64,000 bases of DNA, from NCBI GenBank assembly GCA_947493165.1, contig CANLPY010000001.1, forward strand, positions 682,001-746,000. Reading direction: 5' to 3'. Below are positions 48,128 through 58,125 of this stretch, in pieces. The stretch comes from an uncultured Erythrobacter sp. (GTDB lineage: Bacteria; Pseudomonadota; Alphaproteobacteria; Sphingomonadales; Sphingomonadaceae). The translations under genes were made by a program, and so were the position numbers. The notes beneath the pieces were generated by a model that did not search any database, was not told where the DNA came from, and was given only the letters and a program-made list of their open reading frames with translations. Numbering within the stretch: the stretch's first letter is position 1; each line of letters opens with the position of its first letter.

Positions 48128-49984
48128 ATGGGGCTTATCGACGATTTTTGGCCAGATCGAAATGAGGTGCCCGAATACGAGAAATTTCTCGACAGCTTTG
48201 GCAGTCGTCTTTCGCGCCCATTCAGCACATTTTCCTACGAGGCGCGTCATGTGGTTGATGCGCTTGAAAGATTGAGTGAGCCAGAGCGGGAATCTTTGTT
48301 TTTGTCGATGCAGGGCTATCATCTTTCCGCGGACGAACTCTCCTACCACTGTCGCGAGGAATTTGCTGCTCTGTTGGACTGCCTCCTGCGCGCGGGTCTT
48401 CCGGCCACTCTCCCAGTGTTAGATCTGCTGATCAAGATACTCCATGAACCAGCAAATGGGTATCGCGGATACTACCGTTTTTTGCGAGTGGGGCCTTACT
48501 TGGCAGAAATCGCTGAAGCGGGTTATCACTTCTCCCGCGAGCAGAAGGATCGCCTCGGCAAACTAGCGCGAAAACTAGAGAAGCGAGTCGACAAATCTTA
48601 TACGAGAGACGAGCAGAACAAGCTGTTGCGGCTAATCAAACAGCTCGATGGACACGCTGAAACGCCTGCGGCTGATCTCGGCACCAAGCGGCAGTTGGTA
48701 GAGGCGTTCTTAAAGTTTGAGCGATCACCGAACCACTTTCGTCCACTGCCGGAAAATATCGAATTTTGGTGCAGCTTTCTCGATCTTGTTTCTGATAAGA
48801 CACAGCTTTTGAAACAAGAAATTGCTTCCAAAGAAGCGAAATGGTTGGTTGATGAAGATGCGTTCCATGCGCGCTTTCGTTCGGTCGCTGACGTACCTAT
48901 CGAATTTGGTTTCTGGCGTTCGGAAAGTTTGGCGTACGGCCATATTGACGGGCGGAACTTTGCCTACTTACTTAAGCCGGAAAAGGAAGATCGCAGGGAT
49001 CCAGTCCTTCCACGTATTCCATACGAAACTCTCCTTCAGCTGAGGGAGGAATTAGAACCTCTGGCTGACCATGATTGGTCTCAGCCTTGGATGCCAGGGG
49101 CAGAAATTTTGATTGGGCAACGATCAGACAACGACATCGAATTACTCATGATGTTGAGCGAGGCGAAGGCAGGACCAAAACCGCCAGCAAAATGGGGCAA
49201 ACAGGTCCAAAAACTAATTGCGGAGATTGGAGCCGAGGAAATCCGCCTGCGCTTCGCGCAATGGCTAAGAATATTTTGCCGGCCCGGCTTCAACGACGTG
49301 ACGATTGAACAACTTTCTGACTGTCACACTCGAGCGTTGCACGCGCAAACGTTTAATCTACTCTTTCCGCATTGGAAAAACCTGAAAAGCGAGGATATCG
49401 AGTCATTAGCCGAGTGGGTTGGATTGGCCGCATCTGGATATGTCCAGTCGACTCGTGTTTCGATTGACGGCTTCTTCCAACACCATAGTACCATGTTGAG
49501 TGAAAGTGAGCGAAAGCAATTCTTCGCTCCACTCGGATCGCAGGGTGATGAAAGCTGCAGCGCCTATTATGGATTATTTCGTTATCTAGATGCTGAACGG
49601 TTTGATCTCGGCAATGCCTATCGCCGCCCCTATGTTTTCCCTTCACTCAAGAATGAAAACACATTGCGCGCGGTCACTTGGCTACTTGGTGATGTGCCTA
49701 CTCCGGGAAACGTGTCTCTGCTGGAAGACATGGTGATGGCCTCAACCGGAGTCAAAAACAGTGACCGATATCGTTCGCGCAGTGCAGCTAACGCTGCAAT
49801 CACAAGTCTTGGCAGGATTGGCACAGCCGAAGCTTTACATGCACTTGGACGCTTGAGGCGCTCGATCAAAGACAAGTCAATCGGCAATACAGTGCAAAAG
49901 GCGATCAACAAGCTCGCCGAAATGCACAGTGTCGAGCCTGACGATATCGCCGAACAGAGCCTGCCTGATTATGGCCTCGACTAA
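48128..49984 (+). CDS. HEAT-like N-terminal half of a DUF4132 protein, 618 aa
   Basis: ATG 48128 lies 3 bases after the previous stop, with GGGGAGG eight bases upstream. All-helical protein with HEAT-like repeats, clearest at the end (AANAAITSLGRIGTAEALHALGRLR). It ends VEPDDIAEQSLPDYGLD, which in full-length DUF4132 proteins is the linker just before the DUF4132 domain. No catalytic motif is seen. Its stop overlaps the next start by 14 bases. The DNA is less GC-rich than surrounding genes. Confidence 0.8.
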   Translation: MGLIDDFWPDRNEVPEYEKFLDSFGSRLSRPFSTFSYEARHVVDALERLSEPERESLFLSMQGYHLSADELSYHCREEFAALLDCLLRAGLPATLPVLDLLIKILHEPANGYRGYYRFLRVGPYLAEIAEAGYHFSREQKDRLGKLARKLEKRVDKSYTRDEQNKLLRLIKQLDGHAETPAADLGTKRQLVEAFLKFERSPNHFRPLPENIEFWCSFLDLVSDKTQLLKQEIASKEAKWLVDEDAFHARFRSVADVPIEFGFWRSESLAYGHIDGRNFAYLLKPEKEDRRDPVLPRIPYETLLQLREELEPLADHDWSQPWMPGAEILIGQRSDNDIELLMMLSEAKAGPKPPAKWGKQVQKLIAEIGAEEIRLRFAQWLRIFCRPGFNDVTIEQLSDCHTRALHAQTFNLLFPHWKNLKSEDIESLAEWVGLAASGYVQSTRVSIDGFFQHHSTMLSESERKQFFAPLGSQGDESCSAYYGLFRYLDAERFDLGNAYRRPYVFPSLKNENTLRAVTWLLGDVPTPGNVSLLEDMVMASTGVKNSDRYRSRSAANAAITSLGRIGTAEALHALGRLRRSIKDKSIGNTVQKAINKLAEMHSVEPDDIAEQSLPDYGLD

Positions 49985-51383
49985 ATCTACAAAATCAGCT
50001 GCAGAGCTTCCAATTGGTGATTGGCAAGCAAGGGTTGCGCTGGATGTGGACGGTAAGCCGTTCGCACGATATGTTTCAACTGATGGTGCAGTTCATAAAC
50101 GACTGCCTCGTAAGATCAAACAATTGGCCACGCGCTCGCAGCTTCGGGCGTTAGATAAACGGCTCACGGATATTAAGTCTGCTCAGCTAGAAGCCCGCAA
50201 ACGGCTTGAACAGACGTATCGTAACGGCCGCGAATGGGCACTGGCTGATTGGCAAGACCGATACCAGAAGCAACCCTTGATGCGGCGCATGACCGAAAGA
50301 CTAATCTGGGAATTGCACCACCCTACCAAGTCGGCCAAGCTAGCCTTGGGTACTGCTCCGGAATTGACCGGGCTTGATGGAAACCCAGTACCAATCTCTG
50401 ACGATGACTACAGAATTAGACTGTGGCACCCAGCAAACACAGCTGCTAACGTCGCTAGCCAATGGCGTAGAGCATTGCTTGAAAAGGAAATCAGGCAGCC
50501 CCTTTGGCAAGCATGGCGACCAGTTTACTCGCTAACCGATCCTGAAAAGAGGACTGCTCTATATTCTAATCGGTTTGCAGGGTTGCTGTTGTCCCAACCA
50601 GTCTTCGTCCGTGTCCTTCGCAACCGCGGTTGGGAGCTTAAAAGCCGTATGAAGTGGGACGACGATCCGAGCCAGAAGCTCGCCAAGCCCGCGCGTCTAA
50701 TGCTTCCAAGCTGCGGCCTTATTGCAGAGTATTGGGGACGAGGAGCAGGCAGCTTTCAAACGGGCCACGAGTATGGAGCCCCAAATTTCGAGTACTTCGC
50801 CACATCCCAAATTAGGTTCTACAACACGAGCGAAGATAGTGCGGCCGGGGCGGTATCCGTTCCACTTTCCGAGGTTCCCCTTCGGGCATTTTGTGAAGCA
50901 ATGTTCGACATTGAACTCGCAACAGGACTTTCAGTTACAGGCTTGGACCAGCATTGGTCTGATCCCGGATTGAACGTCGATTTACCACTCAAGAATATCG
51001 ACATTGTTGCTGGTCAATTGGATAATTCAGTTGACCGCCTTTCGCCCGGAGAGCTGGGAAAAATCCGCATAGAATTGCTAAAGTGGCTCATTCCACGTTT
51101 GGCCATTGCTGAAAAACTCGAACTCCATGGCCATAATCTGAAAGTGCGAGGCAAATGGCACGATTATGAAATCCACACAGGCAACGCAGCTGTGCGAATA
51201 GTCGGCTTAAACAGACACCTTTGCATAGTGACCGGTGGAAATTCTGGCCTAGCATCCACAGTAACGCTGCCTTTCGCAGGAGACGATATTTTGGCCATTC
51301 TGCTCTCAAAAGCTCACATGCTCGCCGACGAAAATACTATCAAAGACCCTTCGATTCTTGCGCAATTGCCAAAGCCAAAATAG
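49971..51383 (+). CDS. DUF4132 domain protein, 470 aa
   Basis: ATG 49971 (MASTKSTKSAAELPIGDW) is chosen over 49929: it lies in the last codons of the upstream gene and removes residues unlike the family. The DUF4132 pattern is readable: RLEQTYRNGREWALADWQDRY, LMRRMTERLIWEL, then RLWHPANT and the QPLWQAWRPVYSLT block. E. coli YehI/MolR carry the same domain, with unknown function. Fused partners (WGR, MoxR, VWA) are absent here. The frame is +1 relative to the preceding gene. Confidence 0.82.
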   Translation: MASTKSTKSAAELPIGDWQARVALDVDGKPFARYVSTDGAVHKRLPRKIKQLATRSQLRALDKRLTDIKSAQLEARKRLEQTYRNGREWALADWQDRYQKQPLMRRMTERLIWELHHPTKSAKLALGTAPELTGLDGNPVPISDDDYRIRLWHPANTAANVASQWRRALLEKEIRQPLWQAWRPVYSLTDPEKRTALYSNRFAGLLLSQPVFVRVLRNRGWELKSRMKWDDDPSQKLAKPARLMLPSCGLIAEYWGRGAGSFQTGHEYGAPNFEYFATSQIRFYNTSEDSAAGAVSVPLSEVPLRAFCEAMFDIELATGLSVTGLDQHWSDPGLNVDLPLKNIDIVAGQLDNSVDRLSPGELGKIRIELLKWLIPRLAIAEKLELHGHNLKVRGKWHDYEIHTGNAAVRIVGLNRHLCIVTGGNSGLASTVTLPFAGDDILAILLSKAHMLADENTIKDPSILAQLPKPK

Positions 51384-51684
51384 CGCTTGGAGGTTTTTTG
51401 ACTTCGATCTGACGCGGGAAAGAAGCAACTGCCCGTCACATTGTGGCAGCAAATGGGTCGTTTGCGGAAAGTCCGTTTTCGGGCGCAATCGCTTTAGCTA
51501 GCAGTGGCAGCGTCGTGCCACGCCTTCGGTTCTTTTCCGCAAAATTGATCTTCTCTTTATGCCGCAAGGCAACCAATCAGCCACAACGGCAATTTCGTAT
51601 AAGACCTAAGGACAATCTGGACTGTATTTTGAGCGCGCATTCTTGCAAAATTCCTCTACAGCGGGCGGCGAGAGGAATTCGCGT
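51384..51684. other. Spacer with no gene
   Basis: 301 bases between the DUF4132 operon and the RimB-like gene. No gene, tRNA or clear terminator is seen; a T-run (TTTTTTG) occurs just after the DUF4132 stop without a strong stem. Confidence 0.55.
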
Positions 51685-52158
51685 ATGTCTGTGACATCAC
51701 CTTTGACTGTTGTCGGCTGGCGCGAGCTGGTCGATCTGCCGCAGCTGGCTTTGACAGGCGTGCCAGCCAAAATTGACACCGGCGCGCGAACATCATCACT
51801 CCATGCGCATGTTCTTGAAGAATTTCAGCGCGATGGGGAAAGCTTTGTCAGGTTCGCGGTTGATTGGAACGATATCCGCCACGAATGCGAAGCGATCCAC
51901 GTCGATGTGCGCGGGATCACAAGTTCAAACGGAGAGACCCAGCGGCGCTATGTCATAAAGACCCCGCTAGCTATCGGCGGAACGCAAGTTCGCGCGGAAA
52001 TAAGTTTAGCCGACAGGTCAGACATGCAATTTCCGATGTTGATTGGCCGGTCCTCGCTGCGCCGCCGCTTTCTTGTCGATAGCGGCCGTTCATGGCTGCA
52101 AACCCCAACGAAACGCACCTCCCTTGCCCCCGAACCAGATTTGGAACCACCGCAATGA
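51685..52158 (+). CDS. RimB-like ATP-dependent zinc protease (retropepsin fold)
   Basis: 157 residues from ATG 51685 after AGAGGA; the frame is open upstream but without a site. [13 protein letters not shown] with the aspartic protease-like D31-T-G, and the C-terminal [16 protein letters not shown], mark the RimB/PF05618 family. In Pseudomonas this protein is encoded with RimK and counters its glutamylation. Overlaps rimK by ATGA. Confidence 0.86.
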   Translation: MSVTSPLTVVGWRELVDLPQLALTGVPAKIDTGARTSSLHAHVLEEFQRDGESFVRFAVDWNDIRHECEAIHVDVRGITSSNGETQRRYVIKTPLAIGGTQVRAEISLADRSDMQFPMLIGRSSLRRRFLVDSGRSWLQTPTKRTSLAPEPDLEPPQ

Positions 52159-53060
52159 AAATCGCAATGCTTGCTCGCAACCCCAACCTCTATTCGCATA
52201 AAAGAATGGTGGAGGCGGCCGAACAGCGCGGGCACACGCTCGATATTCTCAACACCACGCGCTGCACCGTTAACATCGCGAGCCACCGTCCCACTGTGAT
52301 GTACAAAGGCGAAACGCTTAGCGGCTATGAAGCCGTGATCCCGCGTATTGGCGCATCGATCACCAGTTATGGCCTCGCTGTTCTGCGACAGTTTGAAATG
52401 GGCGGCGTGTGGCCGCTTAATGAAAGCGTCGCCATCGGCAGAAGCCGCGACAAGCTGCGCTCAACGCAGATTATGGCAAAGCACGGCCTTGGCCTGCCGC
52501 TGACATCATATGCCAATGATCCCAAGGCGGCTGAGGAAATCATTAAAGCGGTCAACGGTCCGCCGGTTGTGATCAAACTGCTGGAAGGAACGCAGGGGAT
52601 CGGCGTCGTTCTGGCGGAAACTCTTAAAGGCGGCGCGTCGATCATTGAGGCGTTTCGCGGCGCCAATATTGCGATTATGGTGCAGGAATTCATCAAGGAA
52701 GCCGGCGGTTCAGACATTCGCTGTCTCGTCGTGGGCGGCAAGGTCGTGGCCGCGATGAAACGGCAGGGAGCCGAAGGCGAGTTCCGCTCTAACTTGCACC
52801 GCGGCGGCAGCGCCGAATTGATCAAAATCACGCCAGAAGAACGCTCCACCGCCGTTCGTGCGGCTAAGGTCATGGGCCTGAATGTGTGCGGCGTTGATTT
52901 GCTAAGGGCTAATCATGGCCCAGTCATTATGGAGGTCAATTCTTCGCCAGGCCTTGAGGGTATCGAAAATGCGACGGGCAAGGACATCGCTGGGATGATC
53001 ATCGATTTTCTGCAGGAAAACGCCAAGCCGGGAAAGACAAAGACTCGTGGCAAAGGATAA
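52155..53060 (+). CDS. rimK: RimK-family ATP-grasp glutamate ligase
   Basis: 301 residues from ATG 52155 (MKIAMLARN), which overlaps the previous stop. ATP-grasp motifs [14 protein letters not shown] and [21 protein letters not shown] are intact. RimK adds glutamates to the C-terminus of ribosomal protein S6. Start 52092 would add 21 residues inside rimB. Operon with the neighbours. Confidence 0.92.
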   Translation: MKIAMLARNPNLYSHKRMVEAAEQRGHTLDILNTTRCTVNIASHRPTVMYKGETLSGYEAVIPRIGASITSYGLAVLRQFEMGGVWPLNESVAIGRSRDKLRSTQIMAKHGLGLPLTSYANDPKAAEEIIKAVNGPPVVIKLLEGTQGIGVVLAETLKGGASIIEAFRGANIAIMVQEFIKEAGGSDIRCLVVGGKVVAAMKRQGAEGEFRSNLHRGGSAELIKITPEERSTAVRAAKVMGLNVCGVDLLRANHGPVIMEVNSSPGLEGIENATGKDIAGMIIDFLQENAKPGKTKTRGKG

Positions 53061-54126
53061 AGTAGGCGCCGGGACGAGCCGCGATTCAAAGCGCGCTCCG
53101 TTTGAAATCGGCGGCCAAACAATTGCTGCCGGCACGGCCGCAACCGTTCAATTGCCGATCAGCCGGCTATCCACTCATACTGAGATAAACCTGCCGGTTC
53201 GCGTCATGCATGGGCGAAAGCCCGGCCCGGTCTTGTTCGTGAGTGCCGGGGTGCACGGCGATGAAATCATTGGCGTTGAAGTCATCAGAAGGCTGCTAGC
53301 CAAGGTGCAACTCAGACGCTTAAGCGGCACGCTCATCTGCATCCCTGTGGTGAACGTTTTTGGGTTTATCCAGCATCAGCGATATCTGCCTGATCGGCGT
53401 GACCTTAATCGCTGTTTCCCCGGCTCTGCGACGGGATCATTGGCCTCTCAACTGGCTCATGTGTTCACCTCAGAAATACTTGAGCGCAGCGACTTTGGGA
53501 TCGATTTGCATTCAGCGGCGATCCATCGCACCAACTACCCGCAAATCCGCGTGAGTGATGACCGTCCAAAAGCTCAGGAATTGGCCGCTGCGTTTGCGCC
53601 GCCCGCTATCATCACATCGCCGCTCAGGCCTGGATCGCTGCGCGCTTCGGCCTTGGATGCGGGAACCGATGTGCTTTTGTTTGAGGCCGGCGAAGGTCTC
53701 CGGTTTGATGAATTCGCCATTCGCGCCGGCTTGAAAGGCATCTTGCGGGTCATGGTGCACCTGGGGATGCGCCCTGCTTCTGCATCGCTGGTGCCACGCG
53801 TCGAACCAATTCAATCGAACAAGAGCGGCTGGGTAAGAGCGCCTGAAGGCGGCATATTTCGGGCCAAGAAAAAGGCTGGTGATCTGGTGCGTGCCGATGA
53901 GGTCTTAGGCGTGGTGTCTGACCCATTTGGAGATGTTGACATACCAGTGACTTCAAACCGAGACGGCCTAATTATTGGCGCGGCGGTGCTGCCGGTGGTC
54001 AACATGGGAGACGCTTTGATGCACATTGCCCAAGTCCGCCGAGTTGAAACCGCCGCTCTGCGCTTGGATCAGATCGAAGACGATACTTTGTCTGATCCCA
54101 TGCTGGATGAAGATGAGCTGCTCTAA
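53047..54126 (+). CDS. Succinylglutamate desuccinylase/aspartoacylase family protein
   Basis: 359 residues; GTG start at 53047 inside rimK (14-base overlap). Zinc ligands H70 and E73 (GVHGDE) and H155 (DLHSA) are present, with the arginine-rich [10 protein letters not shown] typical of M14-like deacylases. The C-terminal 100 residues form a lipoyl-like/barrel domain ([21 protein letters not shown]). Its target may be an N-acyl or glutamyl product linked to RimK action; this is inference from the operon. Confidence 0.88.
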   Translation: MAKDKVGAGTSRDSKRAPFEIGGQTIAAGTAATVQLPISRLSTHTEINLPVRVMHGRKPGPVLFVSAGVHGDEIIGVEVIRRLLAKVQLRRLSGTLICIPVVNVFGFIQHQRYLPDRRDLNRCFPGSATGSLASQLAHVFTSEILERSDFGIDLHSAAIHRTNYPQIRVSDDRPKAQELAAAFAPPAIITSPLRPGSLRASALDAGTDVLLFEAGEGLRFDEFAIRAGLKGILRVMVHLGMRPASASLVPRVEPIQSNKSGWVRAPEGGIFRAKKKAGDLVRADEVLGVVSDPFGDVDIPVTSNRDGLIIGAAVLPVVNMGDALMHIAQVRRVETAALRLDQIEDDTLSDPMLDEDELL

Positions 54127-54181
54127 GATGTAACTTTGCGCCACGCATTTGGCCCAAAGGTTCGCAATAGTTTTTTGGTGC

Positions 54182-54841
54182 TCAGCCCGCGACGAACCGT
54201 TCGACATTCTTACGTGTGCCGGAGATAATTAAAAGATCGCCCAGCTCAATTTGCGTGTGGGGTTGGGCGTATTCGAAATCTTTGGTCGGGCGTTTTACCC
54301 CTACCACGGTGACTCCACTCACCTTGCGAATATCGCTCTGCCCAAGGGTCTGCCCAGCCAGTCGGTTCGGTGTGACCATTTTGGCAATCGCAAAATCATC
54401 GTCAAATTCAATGTAATCGATCATCTTTCCGCTGAGAATATGAGCAACCCGCTCACCCATCCGCGCTTCGGGATACAGCACGTTGGTCGCGCCCGTGCGT
54501 TCGAGAATACGCCCGTGGTTATCATTGATCGCTTTCGACCATATTTGCGGCACACCAAGGTCAGATAGAGCAAGAGTTACAAGCACGCTTGCCTCCATAT
54601 CACTGCCAATGCCGACCACAGCAGCTTCGAAATCCTGAACCCCAAACCTGCGCAAGGTTTCAATATCTGTCGCATCCGCCTCGATACACTGAGTGAGGGT
54701 TTCGGCCATCGCCTGAACACATTCAGCATCGCTATCGACGCCCAGCACCTCATGCCCCATCCGGTTCAATGATTTGGCAACCGCTTGCCCAAATCGACCA
54801 AGGCCGACGACTAAGACCGGCTTTCTGTTGCTAACCGACAA
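54182..54841 (-). CDS. TrkA/KtrA-type potassium-transport regulator
   Basis: 219 residues from a TTG start at 54841, seven bases after GGAGAA; an open frame to 54886 exists. RCK-N Rossmann motif VGLGRFGQAVAKSLNRMGHEVLGVD, then RCK-C (QIELGDLLIISG). NAD(H)/ATP binding gates the transporter. Overlaps the upstream ktrB end by 11 bases. Confidence 0.9.
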   Translation of the reverse strand: MSVSNRKPVLVVGLGRFGQAVAKSLNRMGHEVLGVDSDAECVQAMAETLTQCIEADATDIETLRRFGVQDFEAAVVGIGSDMEASVLVTLALSDLGVPQIWSKAINDNHGRILERTGATNVLYPEARMGERVAHILSGKMIDYIEFDDDFAIAKMVTPNRLAGQTLGQSDIRKVSGVTVVGVKRPTKDFEYAQPHTQIELGDLLIISGTRKNVERFVAG

Positions 54842-56303
54842 TTGGATTCTCCTCTGGATAACGATAGCTGCGGCGCGCCGCGCCAAGAGCCAGTGCGGTG
54901 GCCACCGTTATTGTGCCGACACGGCCAACAAACATGAGTACGATAATCACCAGCTGGCCCACCACTGGCAGGTCGCCCGTAATGCCGGTTGAAAGACCGA
55001 CGGTTGAGAACGCCGAAATGGCTTCAAACAATACGTCTGAGAGCGAATGCGGTGTCACCACCAGCAAGATCGACGTGCCGACTGTGATCAGCATCAACGC
55101 CAAAACGACGACCGAAAGCGCTTGACGCTCAACATCTTGATGGACCCTGCGTCCAAACAAAACGGCATCGCGTTGGCCGCGAACCTCCGATGCGACAACA
55201 ACCAACAGCAGTACAAAGGTGGTGATCTTGATCCCGCCAGCGGTGCCGGCACTGCCTCCACCGATAAACATCAGCAGATAATTGCCCATCAGCGTTTCAT
55301 CGCGAAAACTGCCAACATCCAAACTGTTAAAGCCGGCGGTGCGCGGCATGACCGAGTGAAAGGCTGCGTTGAGTGATTTGCCCGCAACATTCATCGGGCC
55401 GAGGGTATCGGGGTTGCTCCACTCTGCGGCCAGAATTCCAATCCACCCGGCAACAAGCAGGACCAGCGTTCCTGTGACGGTGATTTTCGAGTGCAAAGTC
55501 CATTTACGGAACGCGAAGGGACGGCTGCGCAATTCCTGCATGACAGGAAAACCGAGCGCCGTGATGATCACTGCGATCATAATCGGGCCAAGGATAAGAA
55601 CATCGCCCTGAAAGCCCATCAAGCTATCAGAATAGGTTGAAAAACCGGCATTGTTGAACGCGCTTACGGCTTGGAAAAGGCCGTTCCACAAAGCCTCTCC
55701 CCAATCATATTCATAAGCAAAGCGCAGTCTCAAAGTGAGGATCAACGTAACTATCGCTTCAACGATCAACGTGATCGCCAAGACAAGCTTTAAGACAGAT
55801 TTGGCGTCGCCGATTTCCAGCCTGCTCCGCTCAACTTGGGTCGCCATCCGGTCGCGCAGTCCGAATGTTCGACCAGCGACAAGCCCAAGCAAGGTAGCCG
55901 CAGTCATTATGCCTAAGCCGCCGACCTGAAACAGTAACAAGATCACACCCTGCCCAAAGCCTGACCAATAGGTCGGCGTGTCGACTACGATCAGGCCAGT
56001 TACCGCCACCGCCGAGGTAGAGGTAAAGAAAGCAGTCATGAACGGCGCAGCTCCATCCCCCGCCCGCGAGACTGGTAACAAGAGCAATAGCGTCCCGACC
56101 GCGATCGCACACAAGAACAAGATCGGTATTAGTCGAGTAGGGTTTTGCAGGACGGCGGCTTTCTTCACGATTTGAGCGGCCAATATCGAGCATACGCATA
56201 TTGGCAAAGCAATAGGCAAGCCGTGCAACGATGCACCATAAAGCGCAAGCTTAACAATCGGTTTTGAATGACCCTCGAGCCTGACCGTCCCCAAGCAGCG
56301 CAT
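54831..56303 (-). CDS. TrkH/KtrB-type potassium transporter
   Basis: 490 residues with about ten helices and four selectivity loops (SAVAVTGLIVVDT; AFNNAGFSTY; MPRTAGFNSLD; AFSTVGLSTG). The family core begins near residue 55; the true start may be downstream of 56303, as no ribosome site is seen there. The KtrA partner is directly downstream. Confidence 0.9.
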   Translation of the reverse strand: MRCLGTVRLEGHSKPIVKLALYGASLHGLPIALPICVCSILAAQIVKKAAVLQNPTRLIPILFLCAIAVGTLLLLLPVSRAGDGAAPFMTAFFTSTSAVAVTGLIVVDTPTYWSGFGQGVILLLFQVGGLGIMTAATLLGLVAGRTFGLRDRMATQVERSRLEIGDAKSVLKLVLAITLIVEAIVTLILTLRLRFAYEYDWGEALWNGLFQAVSAFNNAGFSTYSDSLMGFQGDVLILGPIMIAVIITALGFPVMQELRSRPFAFRKWTLHSKITVTGTLVLLVAGWIGILAAEWSNPDTLGPMNVAGKSLNAAFHSVMPRTAGFNSLDVGSFRDETLMGNYLLMFIGGGSAGTAGGIKITTFVLLLVVVASEVRGQRDAVLFGRRVHQDVERQALSVVVLALMLITVGTSILLVVTPHSLSDVLFEAISAFSTVGLSTGITGDLPVVGQLVIIVLMFVGRVGTITVATALALGAARRSYRYPEENPIVG

Positions 56304-56518
56304 CGCTTCGCCCGGCTATAGTCGCTCAACGAGACAGCCTGCACAGCACAGCCATCGCGACCAACGCGCCCTTTAAGATTTGCAGCGCACGAACTTCCTC
56401 CGATTTGACTTTACCTTCGTATCAAATGCTCAGAAGGTGCGGCGAGCAACAAGATTTCTTGCGATGGGGGAGCCGGAAAAACCGGCCCAGTATCGACATG
56501 AAGCTCTGGGAGAAATTG

Positions 56519-58042
56519 ATGGCCGAAGCGACTGTGCAAGCACCGACAAATGCTGCTCCAGCATCTGAAGGTTTTGGAACCCCCGGATATCGCGCTTACG
56601 TTCTCAGCGCATTGCTTGTCGTTTATATATTCAATTTCATCGACCGCACGATCATCAATATACTGACCGAGCCGATTAAGCTCACCTTTGGTCTTGAAGA
56701 TTGGCAGATGGGTCTGCTTGGCGGGCCCGCCTTTGCAGTGCTTTACACCTTTATCGGCATTCCGATCGCGCGCGGAGCAGAACGGTATAACCGTGTGCTG
56801 ATTATCTCAGCTGCGGTCGCGGTGTGGAGCTTGTTTACCGCGCTTTGCGGCTTTGCAATGTCCTTTATGATGCTGTTCCTATTCCGCATCGGCGTCAGCA
56901 TTGGAGAGGCGGGCTGCACGCCGCCAGCGCAATCGCTTATCGCGGATTATTTCAAGCCATCACGCCGCGCGACGGCGGTTTCCATCTACGCCTTGGGCGT
57001 GCCACTGGGCGGGATGCTGGCATCGATCTTTGGCGGTCAATTGGCCGGATTAGACGGCGCGCAATATGGCGCGTGGGTCAATGCCATCGGGATTGGCGGC
57101 TTGTTTGGTGATCTCGACTGGACTCAGGTTGAAGGATGGCGGGTCGCGTTTGTTGTGTGCGGCGTTCCGGGCCTGCTTTTGTCGCTGATCGTTTGGCGCA
57201 GCGTCAAAGAACCGCCGCGTGGCTACACCGATCCAAAGGCTCTTCAGGGGTTGGAGAAAGCCAGCTTTAAAGAAGCGTTGGCTGTGTTGGCGAAAAAACC
57301 AGCTTACCGGCACATTGTGTTCGGCGCGACGCTAGCCTCTTTTGTTGGGTATGGCGTGGGCCAATTCACCACATCATTCCTGCTGCGCACCCACGGCCTG
57401 ACCATCCAGCAGGCATCGATACTGTACGGCGTGGTGCTGGGATTGATGGCCGCGATTGGGGTGTTCAGTTCCGGCTGGCTGGCCGACAAGATGTCGCAGA
57501 AATATCCCAATGCGCTGTCGTGGCTCCCTGCGATTGGCATGGGGCTGTCCGTGCCGCTCTACGCCTTTGGCTTTTTGATGCCAAACCTGTGGTGGGCTGT
57601 CCCGGCGCTGATGATCGCGGCGATGATCCACTATTTCTATCTTGGGCCAATGTATGCGGTATCTGGCGGCGTCGTTGACAGCCGGATGCGCGCCACATCG
57701 GTTGCGATCACTTTGTTTGTGGTCAACCTGCTGGGTTACGGCCTTGGCCCGCCTATTATCGGTGTGCTTTCAACCTACCTCAAGACGATGTTCCTCGACG
57801 GGCAAAGCCTTGGCCTGACGCTGGAGGCCTGCAAACCGCTCATCGCGCTTACACCTGATGCGAAAGCGCTGTTGGCCGGCGCTGAGCTGCAGGCAGTTGA
57901 CGCTTGCACCAGCGCGGAGGCGCGCGGGCTGCAATGGTCGATCGTAATCTTCAGCTGCATCTATGGCTGGGCTGCGCTGCACTATCTACTGGCAGGCCGC
58001 ACGCTTCAGCGCGACATGGTCGCCAACACATCTGAAGCCTGA
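56519..58042 (+). CDS. MFS transporter (spinster-like)
   Basis: 507 residues from ATG 56519, seven bases after GGGAG; ATG 56405 and 56498 lack a site. Twelve helices. FIDRTIINILTEPIK at helix 1 and GVSIGEAGCTPPAQSLIADYF at helix 4-5 are typical of the sphingomonad spinster-like group. Substrate unknown. A strong terminator follows. Confidence 0.88.
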   Translation: MAEATVQAPTNAAPASEGFGTPGYRAYVLSALLVVYIFNFIDRTIINILTEPIKLTFGLEDWQMGLLGGPAFAVLYTFIGIPIARGAERYNRVLIISAAVAVWSLFTALCGFAMSFMMLFLFRIGVSIGEAGCTPPAQSLIADYFKPSRRATAVSIYALGVPLGGMLASIFGGQLAGLDGAQYGAWVNAIGIGGLFGDLDWTQVEGWRVAFVVCGVPGLLLSLIVWRSVKEPPRGYTDPKALQGLEKASFKEALAVLAKKPAYRHIVFGATLASFVGYGVGQFTTSFLLRTHGLTIQQASILYGVVLGLMAAIGVFSSGWLADKMSQKYPNALSWLPAIGMGLSVPLYAFGFLMPNLWWAVPALMIAAMIHYFYLGPMYAVSGGVVDSRMRATSVAITLFVVNLLGYGLGPPIIGVLSTYLKTMFLDGQSLGLTLEACKPLIALTPDAKALLAGAELQAVDACTSAEARGLQWSIVIFSCIYGWAALHYLLAGRTLQRDMVANTSEA

Positions 58043-58069
58043 GGCGCTAAGAAAACCAATCGGTGGAAG

Positions 58070-58101
58070 GCCGCCTTGCTTGAAAAGAGCAAGGCGGCTT
58101 T
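58070..58101 (+). terminator. Terminator after the MFS gene
   Basis: 11-bp perfect stem (58070-58080 with 58088-58098) with a 7-base loop, followed by TTTACCC on the plus strand. The U-run is short. Lies between convergent genes. Confidence 0.65.
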
Positions 58102-58125
58102 ACCCGCGCACAGCATAGATCGCGG

